Source: Prevotellaceae bacterium (GTDB lineage: Bacteria; Bacteroidota; Bacteroidia; Bacteroidales; UBA932). Taken from it: a stretch of DNA of 37,587 nucleotides. The stretch spans positions 1 through 37,587 of the forward strand of contig JAITGD010000078.1 of the NCBI GenBank assembly GCA_031280885.1, written 5' to 3'. The translations under genes and the position numbers were made by a program. Of this stretch, positions 1-7,968 are shown in pieces. Position 1 is the first letter of the stretch. Each line of letters starts with the position of its first letter. A model generated the notes under the pieces. That model was not told the DNA's origin. It made no database searches and saw only the letters and a list, made by a program, of their open reading frames with translations.

Positions 1-3000
1 GGGCTGTATCTCTTTAAAGCGATACCGGAACGGCTGAAAAATTTTACGCAGATTGTAGCTAATTTCATCGAACTGAAGAAAAAACGCAATGCCGACAAGA
101 AATTAGCCATCTATTACTTTAAAGGAGCGGGGCAGGCCACACTTGCGGCGCAGGGATTGGAAACTGTGCCTTCGCTTTACAATTTTTTGCAACGGCTGAA
201 GGCGGAAGGATACCGCGTGGATGGACTTCCTGCGGATGTAGAAGCCTTTGAAGCGCTGCTGATGCGGCAGGGAGCGGTATTAAGTACCTATTCCGAAGGA
301 GCTTTTGATGATTTTCTGCGCGAGGGACAACCTGCTCTCGTGGAAGCAGGAGTTTATGAATCGTGGGCTGAAAAATCATTACCAAAAGGGCTGTATTCTG
401 ATGTGGTAAGGCAATACGGAGCTGCTCCCGGGCAATATATGTCGGTGATGAATGAAGAAAAAGCGCATTTAGCCGTAGCCCGCATCCTGCTTGGGAATGT
501 TTCACTGCTGCCACAACCAATGGCAGGGCTGGGAGACGATGCTTTTGCGATTGTACACGGAGCAAAATCGCCGCCACCGCATACTTATATCGCATCGTAC
601 CTCTGGGCGCAGCATGATTTTGAAGCTGATGCGATGCTTCACTTCGGAACGCACGGGAGTTTTGAGTTTACGCCGCAAAAACAGGTAGCCCTCAGCAGTT
701 ACGACTGGCCTGACCGCTTGGTGGGTAATATTCCGCACTTTTACTACTACACTATCGGCAATATCGGGGAGAGTATGATGGCGAAGCGCAGGTCTTACGC
801 CACGACGGTGTCGTATCTCACCCCCGCCTTTATGGAAACCGAGATGCGCGCACAGTTTAAGGCTTTGCAGGATAAGATTCGACAGTATTACGCGGCTAAG
901 GAGAGCGAACAGACGAAGCTTTCGCTGAGCGTGAAGCAGCTTGCCGTTGAAATGGGCTTGCATCGCGACTTGCGCTTGGACAGCGTCGGCAATAAGCCCT
1001 ACTCTTACGAAGAAATCGAGCGTATTGAGAATTTCGCAGAAGAAATTGCCAATGAAAAGATGACCGGGCATCTCTACACGTCGGGTATTCCGTACAGCAC
1101 GGAGAAAATTCGCTCGACCGTGATGGCTATGAGCGCCGATCCGATAGCTTATAGCCTTGCCAATCTTGATAAATTGAATGGAAAAGGAAGTGAAAAGCAG
1201 ATCGCAAACAGATCTTTCTTTACAAGGACCTATTTAGAGCCAGCACAGCTCTTAGTTTCGCAAATCATCGGAGGAAAAGAGGTGAACGATGCGCTTATCT
1301 GCTCAGTAGCAGGGATAAATTCCAAAGATTTGGAGGAAATAAAGACTATCCTTGCGCCTCCGCGTCGTGCCATGCCGGGTTCTATGCCTTCGGGAACAAA
1401 ATCTTCGGATGCAAAACAGTCTTCTGGTGGAGGACATCCGGCCTGGATTCCTAAATTTGGCAAGCCACCGCATGGAGATGAGAGTTCTGATGCAGAAAGC
1501 AAAAAGCAGAAAGCAGAAAGCAGAAGGCAGAAGGCAGAAAGCGGAAATATATCATCCGCAGAAAAGCCGAAAGTATATACAAAAGAAGAAAAAAACCGTG
1601 CAAGGGCTATTTCGGAGATTGAACGGACGATTCGGAACATCGTGAAATATAAAAAATCGCTGGAAGAAAGTCCGGAACAGGAATTTCAATCTATTTTAAA
1701 CGCTTTATCCGGCGGATATGTTGCGCCTTCGTCTGGAGGCGACGCGGTAGCGAATCCTTCTGCCGTTCCAACGGGTAGAAATTTGTATGCCATCAATGCA
1801 GAAGCCACGCCATCGGAGGTAGCCTGGGATAAAGGAGTCGCTTTGGCCAATGCCACGCTGGAACAATACAGAAAGCAGCACGGAGATTATCCACGAAAGG
1901 TAAGTTATACCTTTTGGAGCAGCGAGTTTATCGAAACCGAAGGAGCTACTATCGCGCAGGCTATATATATGCTGGGCGTAGAACCGGTTCGCGACGCATA
2001 CGGACGGGTTTCCGACCTGCGACTGATAAGTTCAGAAGCGCTCGGACGGCCTCGCGTGGACGTCGTAATACAAACTTCGGGTCAGTTTAGGGATTTGGCC
2101 GCATCAAGATTGAGTTTGATAAGCCGAGCGGTGGAAATGGCCGCAGCCGCCAAAGGAGATACGCACGAAAACAGGGTTTCTGCAAGCGTCATCGAAACAG
2201 AAAGGCTTTTAGTGGAAAGCGGAATCACGCCAAAGGAGGCTCGCGAGCTTTCGACGCAAAGAATTTTCGGAGGCATAAATGGTATGTATGGCAGTGGAAT
2301 ACAGGAAATGGTTACGAAGGGCGACCGTTGGGAGAACGAGCAGGAGATTGCCGATACATACATTCATAATATGGGCGCGATGTACGGCAGCGAAAAAGAT
2401 TGGGGCAAGTATCACGACGGCGCCTTGCGCGCTGCGCTCCACAACACGGACATTGTGGTGCAACCGAGGCAAAGTAATACATGGGGAGCGCTGAGTCTCG
2501 ACCACGTGTATGAGTTTATGGGCGGCCTGAACCTCTCTGTCCGCAACATCACCGGTAAAGACCCCGAAGCGTACTTCGCCGACTACCGTAACCGTAATAA
2601 TGTGCGGATGCAGGAGCTTAAAGAGGCCATCGGCGTGGAGTCTCGCGCCACCGTTTTCAATCCTGCGTACATTAAGGAGGTGATTCGGGGCAATGCGTCG
2701 AGCGCCGCGCAGATTACGGAGGTGATTACAAACACTTACGGATGGAATGTGATGAAACCGGCAGCTATCGACAACGAGATGTGGGATAAATTCTACGACG
2801 TGTATGTGAAAGACGAATACCGTCTGGGAACTGAGGACTTTTTCCGCCGCGAAAATCCGCAAGCCTTGCAGGAAATCACTGCCGTGATGCTCGAAACGGC
2901 TCGTAAAGGGATGTGGAAGGCTTCGGAGCAGCAGTTATCCGACGTCGCGAACTTGCATGTCGAATTGGTGAAGGACTTTGGCTCGTCGGCTTCCGGTTTT

Positions 3001-3267
3001 GCCGGAAGTAACGCGAAGCTGCACGACTTTATCGCAAAGAAAATCGACAACACTGCGGCTTCCGAATACAAAAAGCAGCTGCAAAAGATGCAGAAGGCTT
3101 CTTCGGACGTCGCGACGGTGGATAATGAGGGTATCCGTTTGAAGAAAGACGAAATAAGTTCGTCCGAAACAGGCGAAACAAACCGGCTTAACGGAATGAT
3201 TACGGTTAGCGTAGTCATCGCGCTGTTTATTTTATTGATGATTATGCTTAGACGGAGAAGAAAATAA
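1..3267 (+). CDS. cobN: CobN/HmuS-like chelatase-family protein, C-terminally membrane-anchored (5' end outside window)
   Basis: The frame is open from base 1, so the gene starts upstream. The ORF-track start at 157 is only an internal TTG. About 1088 residues are visible, compared with roughly 1200-1450 for the CobN/BchH family. The hallmark block HFGTHGSFEF...QKQVALSSYDWPD, followed by the PHFYYYTIGNIGESMMAKRR region, identifies the family. The last residues form a single hydrophobic helix followed by RRRRK, which suggests an inner-membrane anchor with the body outside the cytosol. CobN is known to insert cobalt into corrin rings. The Bacteroidota homologue HmuS works on haem, and this anchored form with no visible cobalamin genes fits HmuS at least as well. 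The neighbours do not decide the question, because the diagnostic upstream genes (a TonB receptor and similar) lie outside the window. A Lys/Arg/Gln/Glu-rich low-complexity stretch is encoded by a 7-bp repeat (see the entry at 1492). The family is sure; the substrate is not. Confidence 0.9.
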   Translation, partial: GLYLFKAIPERLKNFTQIVANFIELKKKRNADKKLAIYYFKGAGQATLAAQGLETVPSLYNFLQRLKAEGYRVDGLPADVEAFEALLMRQGAVLSTYSEGAFDDFLREGQPALVEAGVYESWAEKSLPKGLYSDVVRQYGAAPGQYMSVMNEEKAHLAVARILLGNVSLLPQPMAGLGDDAFAIVHGAKSPPPHTYIASYLWAQHDFEADAMLHFGTHGSFEFTPQKQVALSSYDWPDRLVGNIPHFYYYTIGNIGESMMAKRRSYATTVSYLTPAFMETEMRAQFKALQDKIRQYYAAKESEQTKLSLSVKQLAVEMGLHRDLRLDSVGNKPYSYEEIERIENFAEEIANEKMTGHLYTSGIPYSTEKIRSTVMAMSADPIAYSLANLDKLNGKGSEKQIANRSFFTRTYLEPAQLLVSQIIGGKEVNDALICSVAGINSKDLEEIKTILAPPRRAMPGSMPSGTKSSDAKQSSGGGHPAWIPKFGKPPHGDESSDAESKKQKAESRRQKAESGNISSAEKPKVYTKEEKNRARAISEIERTIRNIVKYKKSLEESPEQEFQSILNALSGGYVAPSSGGDAVANPSAVPTGRNLYAINAEATPSEVAWDKGVALANATLEQYRKQHGDYPRKVSYTFWSSEFIETEGATIAQAIYMLGVEPVRDAYGRVSDLRLISSEALGRPRVDVVIQTSGQFRDLAASRLSLISRAVEMAAAAKGDTHENRVSASVIETERLLVESGITPKEARELSTQRIFGGINGMYGSGIQEMVTKGDRWENEQEIADTYIHNMGAMYGSEKDWGKYHDGALRAALHNTDIVVQPRQSNTWGALSLDHVYEFMGGLNLSVRNITGKDPEAYFADYRNRNNVRMQELKEAIGVESRATVFNPAYIKEVIRGNASSAAQITEVITNTYGWNVMKPAAIDNEMWDKFYDVYVKDEYRLGTEDFFRRENPQALQEITAVMLETARKGMWKASEQQLSDVANLHVELVKDFGSSASGFAGSNAKLHDFIAKKIDNTAASEYKKQLQKMQKASSDVATVDNEGIRLKKDEISSSETGETNRLNGMITVSVVIALFILLMIMLRRRRK
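1492..1547 (+). repeat. Eight in-frame copies of heptamer GCAGAAR inside the chelatase gene
   Basis: Eight consecutive 7-bp units (gcagaaa, gcaaaaa, gcagaaa, gcagaaa, gcagaag and so on) lie inside the coding sequence and encode AESKKQKAESRRQKAES. The surrounding protein (SSGGGHPAW..., SSAEKPK) is Ser/Gly/Lys-rich and looks like a linker. The same heptamer forms the array downstream of this gene at 3402-3560. Confidence 0.9.
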
Positions 3268-3296
3268 CGAATCGGACTGCATTGGTATTTTGTTTG

Positions 3297-3383
3297 CACA
3301 CAGATGATACAGTTTTTATAGATAATCACGGATTTGTTGGCCGCGAGAATCGAAAAAACCTGCGTTGTCTGTGTGTTTTTTTT
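3297..3383 (+). terminator. Possible terminator of the chelatase gene
   Basis: CACACAGA at 3297-3304 pairs with TCTGTGTG at 3368-3375, which is followed directly by eight T residues. Pairing continues imperfectly inward (GATACAG against CTGCGTTG). The loop is long, so this is a degenerate hairpin, but the T run in the right place supports a transcript end about 30-115 bp after the stop codon. Confidence 0.45.
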
Positions 3384-3401
3384 CAGGATAAAGGTTTTTT
3401 T

Positions 3402-3560
3402 GCAGAAAGCAGAAGGATTTTTGCAGAAAGCAGAAGGCAGAAAGCAGAAAGCAGATTGTTTTTTGCAGAAAGCAGAAGGCAGAAAGCAGAAAGCAGAAGG
3501 CAGAAAGCAGAAAGCAGATTGTTTTTTGCAGAAAGCAGAAGGCAGAAAGCAGAAAGCAGA
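3402..3560. repeat. Intergenic heptamer array GCAGAAR with TTTTTT interruptions
   Basis: Runs of gcagaaa/gcagaag are interrupted at higher order by gattgttttttgca blocks. The array is in an untranslated gap, although it gives shadow ORFs on both strands. It has the same word as the coding repeat at 1492-1547. Confidence 0.9.
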
Positions 3561-3728
3561 GGGTTTTTACGAGAGAAAGATGGGTTTTTAGCAAAGCACG
3601 AAGGGTTTTTACGAGAGAAAGATGGGTTTTTAGCAAAGCACGAAGGGTTTTTAGAGATGAAAGATGGGTTTTTAGCACAGCATGAAGGGTTTTTAGAGAT
3701 GAAAGATGGGTTTTTAGAGGTGAAGGAT
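3561..3728. repeat. Eight tandem 21-bp units with phased T tracts
   Basis: Eight units of exactly 21 bp each start with GGGTTTTTA. The first two pairs form an identical 42-bp duplicate, and the later units diverge (gagatgaaagat, gcacagcatgaa). A T5 tract recurs every 21 bp, about two helical turns. The plus frame reads as a 7-residue repeat (GFLREKD, GFLAKHE and so on) in a shadow ORF at 3282-3737. I do not call that a gene because it has no promoter of its own and its N-terminal part is the heptamer array. Confidence 0.9.
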
Positions 3729-3785
3729 ATAGTCTGACAAATAAGAAATCTAATTTAGGGACGTAACTTATAAACTTGCGATTTT

Positions 3786-3870
3786 TTTTACCGCAAAGGG
3801 CGCAAAGTTTACGCAAGGTACGCAAGGGCATTGCGATCTTTGCGTAAACTTTGCGCCCTTTGCGGTAAAA
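3786..3870. repeat. Perfect 31-bp inverted repeat
   Basis: The arm at 3786-3816 (TTTTACCGCAAAGGGCGCAA...) is the exact reverse complement of 3840-3870. The 23-nt loop contains its own small palindrome, CGCAA-GGGCA-TTGCG. It ends in T on the left strand and A on the right, so it could terminate transcription in both directions. Palindromes of the 'cgcaaag' kind are common in intergenic DNA of environmental Bacteroidota. No transposase is nearby. Confidence 0.95.
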
Positions 3871-4003
3871 GGTCTCCGGTATTTTTGCCATGAAACATAA
3901 ATAACTTATATATTGCACATCCTTAATAAAAGCGAGAGGCAATCTTTTTTCAAAAAAAATGGAAGAAATTAGAGTTGCAGTGTACGTGAAAGAAAAAAAT
4001 GAT

Positions 4004-4011
4004 TATCTTTG
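4004..4011 (+). promoter_or_regulatory. -7 element TATCTTTG of the 4066 gene
   Basis: The sequence is an exact match to the Bacteroidota -7 consensus TAnnTTTG, 54 bp before the ATG. No clear -33 TTG lies at the usual 19-nt spacing; the nearest TTG is about 26 nt upstream. Confidence 0.6.
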
Positions 4012-4065
4012 TGGTCTTAAATATATAATTTTATTTGTAATAGTAACTTTTAAAACATTAAAACC

Positions 4066-4755
4066 ATGACAGATAAACAGGAGGCGAAACTTAGCATGTA
4101 TCAATCAGTTAATGCGGTTTGCCAAAACAATTCTCAGGTGTATTCGAGCGTGCCTGCAATGACAAAGGCTGTTGTTGAATTAGGCGGCGGAATCTCTTCG
4201 ATCTTACAGGCTGCCGGACAGCAGTCAAGCACGACGTCCCAGGGCGCAACGATGGAGAAAAATCGCGCGTTGGACGCTATGGCAAGCGTTGCGCTGAAGC
4301 TCGGTAACGCCCTTTATGTGTATGCTTTCGACGTGAAGAACGGCGATTTGCTTACGCTGACGTCTATCAGCAAGAGCGGGTTCTATAACGGCCATGTAAA
4401 CGAGGCTTTGGTTCTGGCGCGTAATATTTCGTCCGCCGCGCAGGAGCATTTGCCGGAACTCGGCGAATATGGCGTAGATCAGGCCATTATTACCAAGTTG
4501 AACGAGACGATCGCAGCTTTGGAGAACGTGTATAACAATCCGCGCGTGGCAATCGAAGAGCATAAGGTTTATACCGGCAATATCAAGCAGTTGTTTGCCC
4601 GGGTTGATTCGGTGCTTCACGACAGAATGGATAAGCTTGTAACGCTGTTCAAGGAATCTGATCCGAATTTTTATGCGCTGTACAAGAACGCACGGAATAT
4701 TATCGACACAGCAAAGCGTACCCGTAAACCGGTGGAGGGAAAAGATCAATTATGA
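4066..4755 (+). CDS. Hypothetical helical protein, 229 aa
   Basis: I do not recognise a named family. The protein has no signal peptide, no membrane segment and no Cys-rich motif. It is mostly Ala/Leu/Asn-rich with regularly spaced hydrophobic positions, so it is probably an all-helical cytosolic protein. A Gly/Gln/Ser patch (LGGGISSILQAAGQQSS) lies near residues 45-65, and a middle segment (ALDAMASVALKLGNALYVYA) looks like a packed helix pair. It has its own -7 promoter and precedes the MoxR gene by 61 bp of repeat. The TGA stop is formed by the first copy of the GAATTAT word repeat. Coding is supported by the ATG start, the promoter, the length and codon use like that of its neighbours. Confidence 0.8.
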   Translation: MTDKQEAKLSMYQSVNAVCQNNSQVYSSVPAMTKAVVELGGGISSILQAAGQQSSTTSQGATMEKNRALDAMASVALKLGNALYVYAFDVKNGDLLTLTSISKSGFYNGHVNEALVLARNISSAAQEHLPELGEYGVDQAIITKLNETIAALENVYNNPRVAIEEHKVYTGNIKQLFARVDSVLHDRMDKLVTLFKESDPNFYALYKNARNIIDTAKRTRKPVEGKDQL

Positions 4756-4822
4756 ATTATGAATTATGAATTATGAATTGGCTACGCAGTCAATTAAGAA
4801 TTAAGAATAATGAATAATGAAT
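4748..4822. repeat. Word-repeat element: GAATTAT arms around GCTACGCAG core
   Basis: The left arm has about four ATGAATT units, the core GCTACGCAG lies at 4781-4789, and a degenerate right side (aattaagaattaagaataatgaataatgaat) follows. The upstream gene's TGA is in the left arm, and the MoxR ATG is in the right arm. The same words and core recur at 37128-37310. Confidence 0.85.
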
Positions 4823-5812
4823 GAGACTATAAACATCAAGGAATTAAACGAAAGAATACAGATAGAAAGTTCTTTTGTTGATATGATTAATCTCGAGATG
4901 AACAAGGTTATAGTTGGACAGAAGCATCTGCTGGAAGGTCTTTTGATAGGCTTGTTGTCCAACGGACATATCCTTCTTGAAGGCGTTCCGGGGCTGGCGA
5001 AAACTTTAGCCATAACTACGCTTGCAAAGGTGATTGACGCCAAATTCAGCCGAGTGCAGTTTACCCCCGACCTTCTACCTGCCGACTTGATAGGTACTTT
5101 GATTTACAGTCAGAAAAACGAATCGTTTACAGTTCGTAAAGGTCCGGTTTTTGCCAATTTTGTGCTGGCCGACGAAATCAACCGCTCGCCGGCAAAAGTG
5201 CAAAGCGCCTTGCTTGAAGCTATGCAGGAACGACAGGTTACAATTGGCGATAATACCTACAATTTGCCCGAACCTTTTCTGGTGATGGCTACTCAAAATC
5301 CTATTGAACAGGAAGGAACTTATCCTCTTCCCGAAGCGCAGGTCGATCGTTTCATGCTTAAAGTGGTGGTGGGATATCCTCAAAAAGATGAAGAGATGAA
5401 AATTATCCGTCAAAATATTTCGGATACTTTTGCCAAACCTGCTCCTGTGGTTAAGCCCGAAAACATAATCCGCGCCCGCGAAGTAGTGAGAGAAGTTTAT
5501 ATGGACGAAAAAATCGAGCGTTATATAGTTGATATTGTTTTTGCAACTCGTACTCCCGGCGACTATAAACTGAGTGGCATGGAATCGCTTATATCCTACG
5601 GAGCTTCGCCTCGCGCAAGTATCAATCTGGCTTTAGCATCGAAGGCTTATGCTTTTATCAAACGTCGCGGATATGTTATTCCCGAAGACGTCCGCGCTGT
5701 GTGTTACGACGTGCTGCGACACCGCATCGGCCTAACATACGAAGCCGAAGCCGAAAATGTAACCAGCATCGAAATAATTACACGAATATTGAATGCAGTA
5801 GAAGTTCCTTAG
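4817..5812 (+). CDS. MoxR-family AAA+ ATPase
   Basis: MoxR proteins are AAA+ chaperone-like ATPases that usually act with VWA-domain partners in maturing enzyme or membrane complexes. Walker A is GVPGLAKT (about residue 57). Walker B and its neighbour are LADEINRSPAKVQSALLEAM. Sensor 1 is MATQNPIEQEGTYPLPEAQ, the family signature, and the C-terminal lid carries SPRASINLALASKAYA. At 331 aa it is full length. The start at 4817 (ATGAATGAG) is taken because it directly precedes conserved sequence; upstream is repeat. The usual partner genes (DUF58, BatA/BatB VWA proteins) are absent. The 3' neighbour is convergent, so the gene is an orphan MoxR unless it is paired with the 4066 product. The TAG stop lies at the edge of an octamer repeat. 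Confidence 0.95.
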   Translation: MNETINIKELNERIQIESSFVDMINLEMNKVIVGQKHLLEGLLIGLLSNGHILLEGVPGLAKTLAITTLAKVIDAKFSRVQFTPDLLPADLIGTLIYSQKNESFTVRKGPVFANFVLADEINRSPAKVQSALLEAMQERQVTIGDNTYNLPEPFLVMATQNPIEQEGTYPLPEAQVDRFMLKVVVGYPQKDEEMKIIRQNISDTFAKPAPVVKPENIIRAREVVREVYMDEKIERYIVDIVFATRTPGDYKLSGMESLISYGASPRASINLALASKAYAFIKRRGYVIPEDVRAVCYDVLRHRIGLTYEAEAENVTSIEIITRILNAVEVP

Positions 5813-6034
5813 ACATTTTCTTTTGGACTTTTAGACTTTTGGACGGTTGGACTTTTAGACGGTTGGACTTTTAGACGGTTGGACGGTTGGACGGTTGGAC
5901 TATCTAAATACGAAGGCGCGGAGATTCACAGAGTTTTTATTCTCTGTTTTTCTCCGCGCCTCTGCGTTTCAAGTGTCCAAAAGTCTAAAAGTCTAAAAAT
6001 CCAAAAGTCTAAAAGTCTAAAAGTCCAAAAAATT
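5809..6034. repeat. Octamer-word inverted repeat between convergent genes
   Basis: The left arm is made of ttggactt/ttagactt/ggacggtt units (about 5819-5900). The right arm is the complementary series aaaagtct/aaaagtcc (about 5974-6030). Between them is a GC-rich hairpin: AGGCGCGGAGA (5914-5924) pairs with TCTCCGCGCCT (5951-5961), and ACAGAG pairs with CTCTGT inside it. The region separates the MoxR gene (+) from the S9 peptidase gene (-) and could end transcription from both sides. The right arm codes the last residues and stop of the peptidase. Confidence 0.9.
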
Positions 6035-7966
6035 AAGACATTCAGTATGATATTTTATTTTGTTTTCTGAGCCTTTGATTCCGTGTCCCATGCCGGGAAA
6101 TTCGACAAAGCGATAAGTTTTCCCGAGTTCTTTCAATTTATCGGCCATCATGCGCGAACCGGCAATATCGACGCGATTATCGTGGTCGCCGTGGATAAGC
6201 AGCAAAGCTCCGGTGATTTTGTCGGCATGAGTAATCGGCGAACGGTCAAGTAATTTCAGTGAATCTACTGCCGGGTCGCCGGCTTCGAGCGCTGTCCAAT
6301 CGGGAATATTGCTGTGTCGGTGTTGCCAAATGATGTCGCAAAAGCCGGCAACTTCGATACCAAAACCAAAAGGGAACAAGGCATTGTGTCCATTTACTTC
6401 TCCGGGGAAAGTCATCAGTCGCATTGTAGCATATCCGCCGTGGCTCATTCCGAACACTCCTGTACGCTTGGCAGGGATGTTCAGCTTAGTGTCAATATAT
6501 TGAGCTGCGTATATGATGTCGAGGATTTCGTTTCCGCCAAGATCTTTGTCGTTCATAGCTTCGAAATCGCGACCAAAGCCGCTGCTGCCTCGCGGAGCCG
6601 GACTCAGCACATATATACCTGCTTGGCAAAGAATTTGATATTCCTCGCTATAGTGATTAGCGCCTCCGTAGAACGATTCTATCATCACCATCCGTTTCTC
6701 TTCGGATGGCGGGTCGAGCGGCGAGTAGAGCCAGGCGTGTAAGATGCGCTGTTTGCCGGTGAGAGGGTCGAGATCAAAAGTTGGTATTTCAAGACGTTCA
6801 ACGGTGGAATACACAAGTTTTTGTTTCAATTCTTCGGGCAGGTCGAAGGCGATTTGCAGGGCGAGAGTATCAAGACTAACTTTACCTTCTATCAGTTGAA
6901 ATATCTGATTAGTAGCTCCTGCTGTCAGAATCAGTTTGTCGCCTACAACGGCGCCTGTTTGTAAGGAAAGTTCCGATGATTGCCGGTATTTTACCTCCTT
7001 TGTAGCCGGATCCAGCAGAGCCAGCGTTGTTTCGACAGGATTGTTCTGGATGAACAGGATATACTTTCGTCCTTCGATTTCGACATAAGAAAGCTCGTCG
7101 ATATCCATTCGATAATCCGTTATTTGTTCGCTTTTTCTGTCTGTCAGCGAATAACGATAGATATTGGTATATCCATTCTGGTCGGAAAGGAAGAAAAATT
7201 CCTCATCCGAAGCCCACTTTTCCGGCACTGAGGAACCTCTCAGACTTGCTTTTTTGTTGCTGTCGGTCAAGGGGATTATTTCTTTTGATGCGAGATCTAC
7301 ATACACAATATTTGTGAATGTTCGGTCGGCTTCTTTCAGAGCGACGAGTGCGAGACCTTTTTCCTTCGGATGCCAGGAAATATTTCCCCATGTGAAGCGG
7401 AATAGCGGGGAGTCGTAGCACAGCGAAACGTCGTTGAGAGTGGCCAGGTCGAGGATACGCAGTTCATCTAAGCGATTTTCGTTTTGAGCCAGGCGTGCAA
7501 CGTATGCTATTTTAGTACGTTCGGGGTTGAAACTCCAAGCGTAAATGTAAGGCACGTCGGTCAGTTTTTCGACAGTATCGCTGCCGAGTTTGGCGCGATA
7601 GATGTTGATTATTTCGTCGTTAGCCTGGTCGCCAATCCAATACAGAAAACCATCTTTTTCGTTATATGTCGGCGACCAGCAGTTGCGCGTAGCGAAATTG
7701 AGATTTACAGCGTCCTGCGCCTTATTCAGATCCATGTTTTTCCCGATATCCACCCATTGGAGTTTATTTTCGTCCCCTGTTTTGAAGAAGAACAGTTTTG
7801 TACCATCTTTACTCACAGAAAATTGCGAATATGGAAATTCGAGAAAGGGTTTCAAATCGACAGTTCGTCCCTGAAAAGGGATGCTTGTTGCGACGGAATC
7901 GCTTGCTCCTGTGGAGCAAGCGATAATCGCGATAGATATAAGCAAGAGGCTTATGTATTTTTTCAT
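6017..7966 (-). CDS. S9-family serine peptidase (prolyl oligopeptidase/DPP type), lipoprotein
   Basis: A predicted exported peptidase of 649 aa. The N-terminus MKKYISLLLISIAIIACS is a lipoprotein signal with the lipidated Cys near residue 18. Residues ~50-380 form a blade-rich beta-propeller, and the C-terminal third is an alpha/beta hydrolase. The nucleophile is in GMSHGGY (Ser about 508), the Asp in HGDHDNRVD (about 595) and the His in GMGHG (about 628). The ATG at 7966 is preferred over the track's TTG at 7978, because it starts the signal peptide and has GGAG upstream; it lies 2 nt after the SusD stop, which implies translational coupling. As the third gene of a SusCD operon it probably trims oligopeptides before or after import. 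The C-terminal residues FLDF and the TAG stop come from the octamer repeat. Confidence 0.95.
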   Translation of the reverse strand: MKKYISLLLISIAIIACSTGASDSVATSIPFQGRTVDLKPFLEFPYSQFSVSKDGTKLFFFKTGDENKLQWVDIGKNMDLNKAQDAVNLNFATRNCWSPTYNEKDGFLYWIGDQANDEIINIYRAKLGSDTVEKLTDVPYIYAWSFNPERTKIAYVARLAQNENRLDELRILDLATLNDVSLCYDSPLFRFTWGNISWHPKEKGLALVALKEADRTFTNIVYVDLASKEIIPLTDSNKKASLRGSSVPEKWASDEEFFFLSDQNGYTNIYRYSLTDRKSEQITDYRMDIDELSYVEIEGRKYILFIQNNPVETTLALLDPATKEVKYRQSSELSLQTGAVVGDKLILTAGATNQIFQLIEGKVSLDTLALQIAFDLPEELKQKLVYSTVERLEIPTFDLDPLTGKQRILHAWLYSPLDPPSEEKRMVMIESFYGGANHYSEEYQILCQAGIYVLSPAPRGSSGFGRDFEAMNDKDLGGNEILDIIYAAQYIDTKLNIPAKRTGVFGMSHGGYATMRLMTFPGEVNGHNALFPFGFGIEVAGFCDIIWQHRHSNIPDWTALEAGDPAVDSLKLLDRSPITHADKITGALLLIHGDHDNRVDIAGSRMMADKLKELGKTYRFVEFPGMGHGIKGSENKIKYHTECLNFLDF

Positions 7967-7968
7967 AA

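Noticed and set aside
2209-2862. Long antisense ORF of 217 aa inside the chelatase gene
   Set aside because: The sense frame shows clear family motifs throughout; the antisense product resembles nothing and reflects codon bias.
3282-3737. 151-aa plus-strand ORF with AESRRQK and GFLxxKD repeats as a gene
   Set aside because: It is built entirely of nucleotide repeats (7-bp and 21-bp arrays), starts at a non-ATG codon within a likely terminator, has no promoter and no conserved domain. Kept as repeats.
3316-3942. 208-aa minus-strand ORF with LLSAFCFL repeats
   Set aside because: The antisense shadow of the heptamer and 21-bp arrays and of the 31-bp palindrome.
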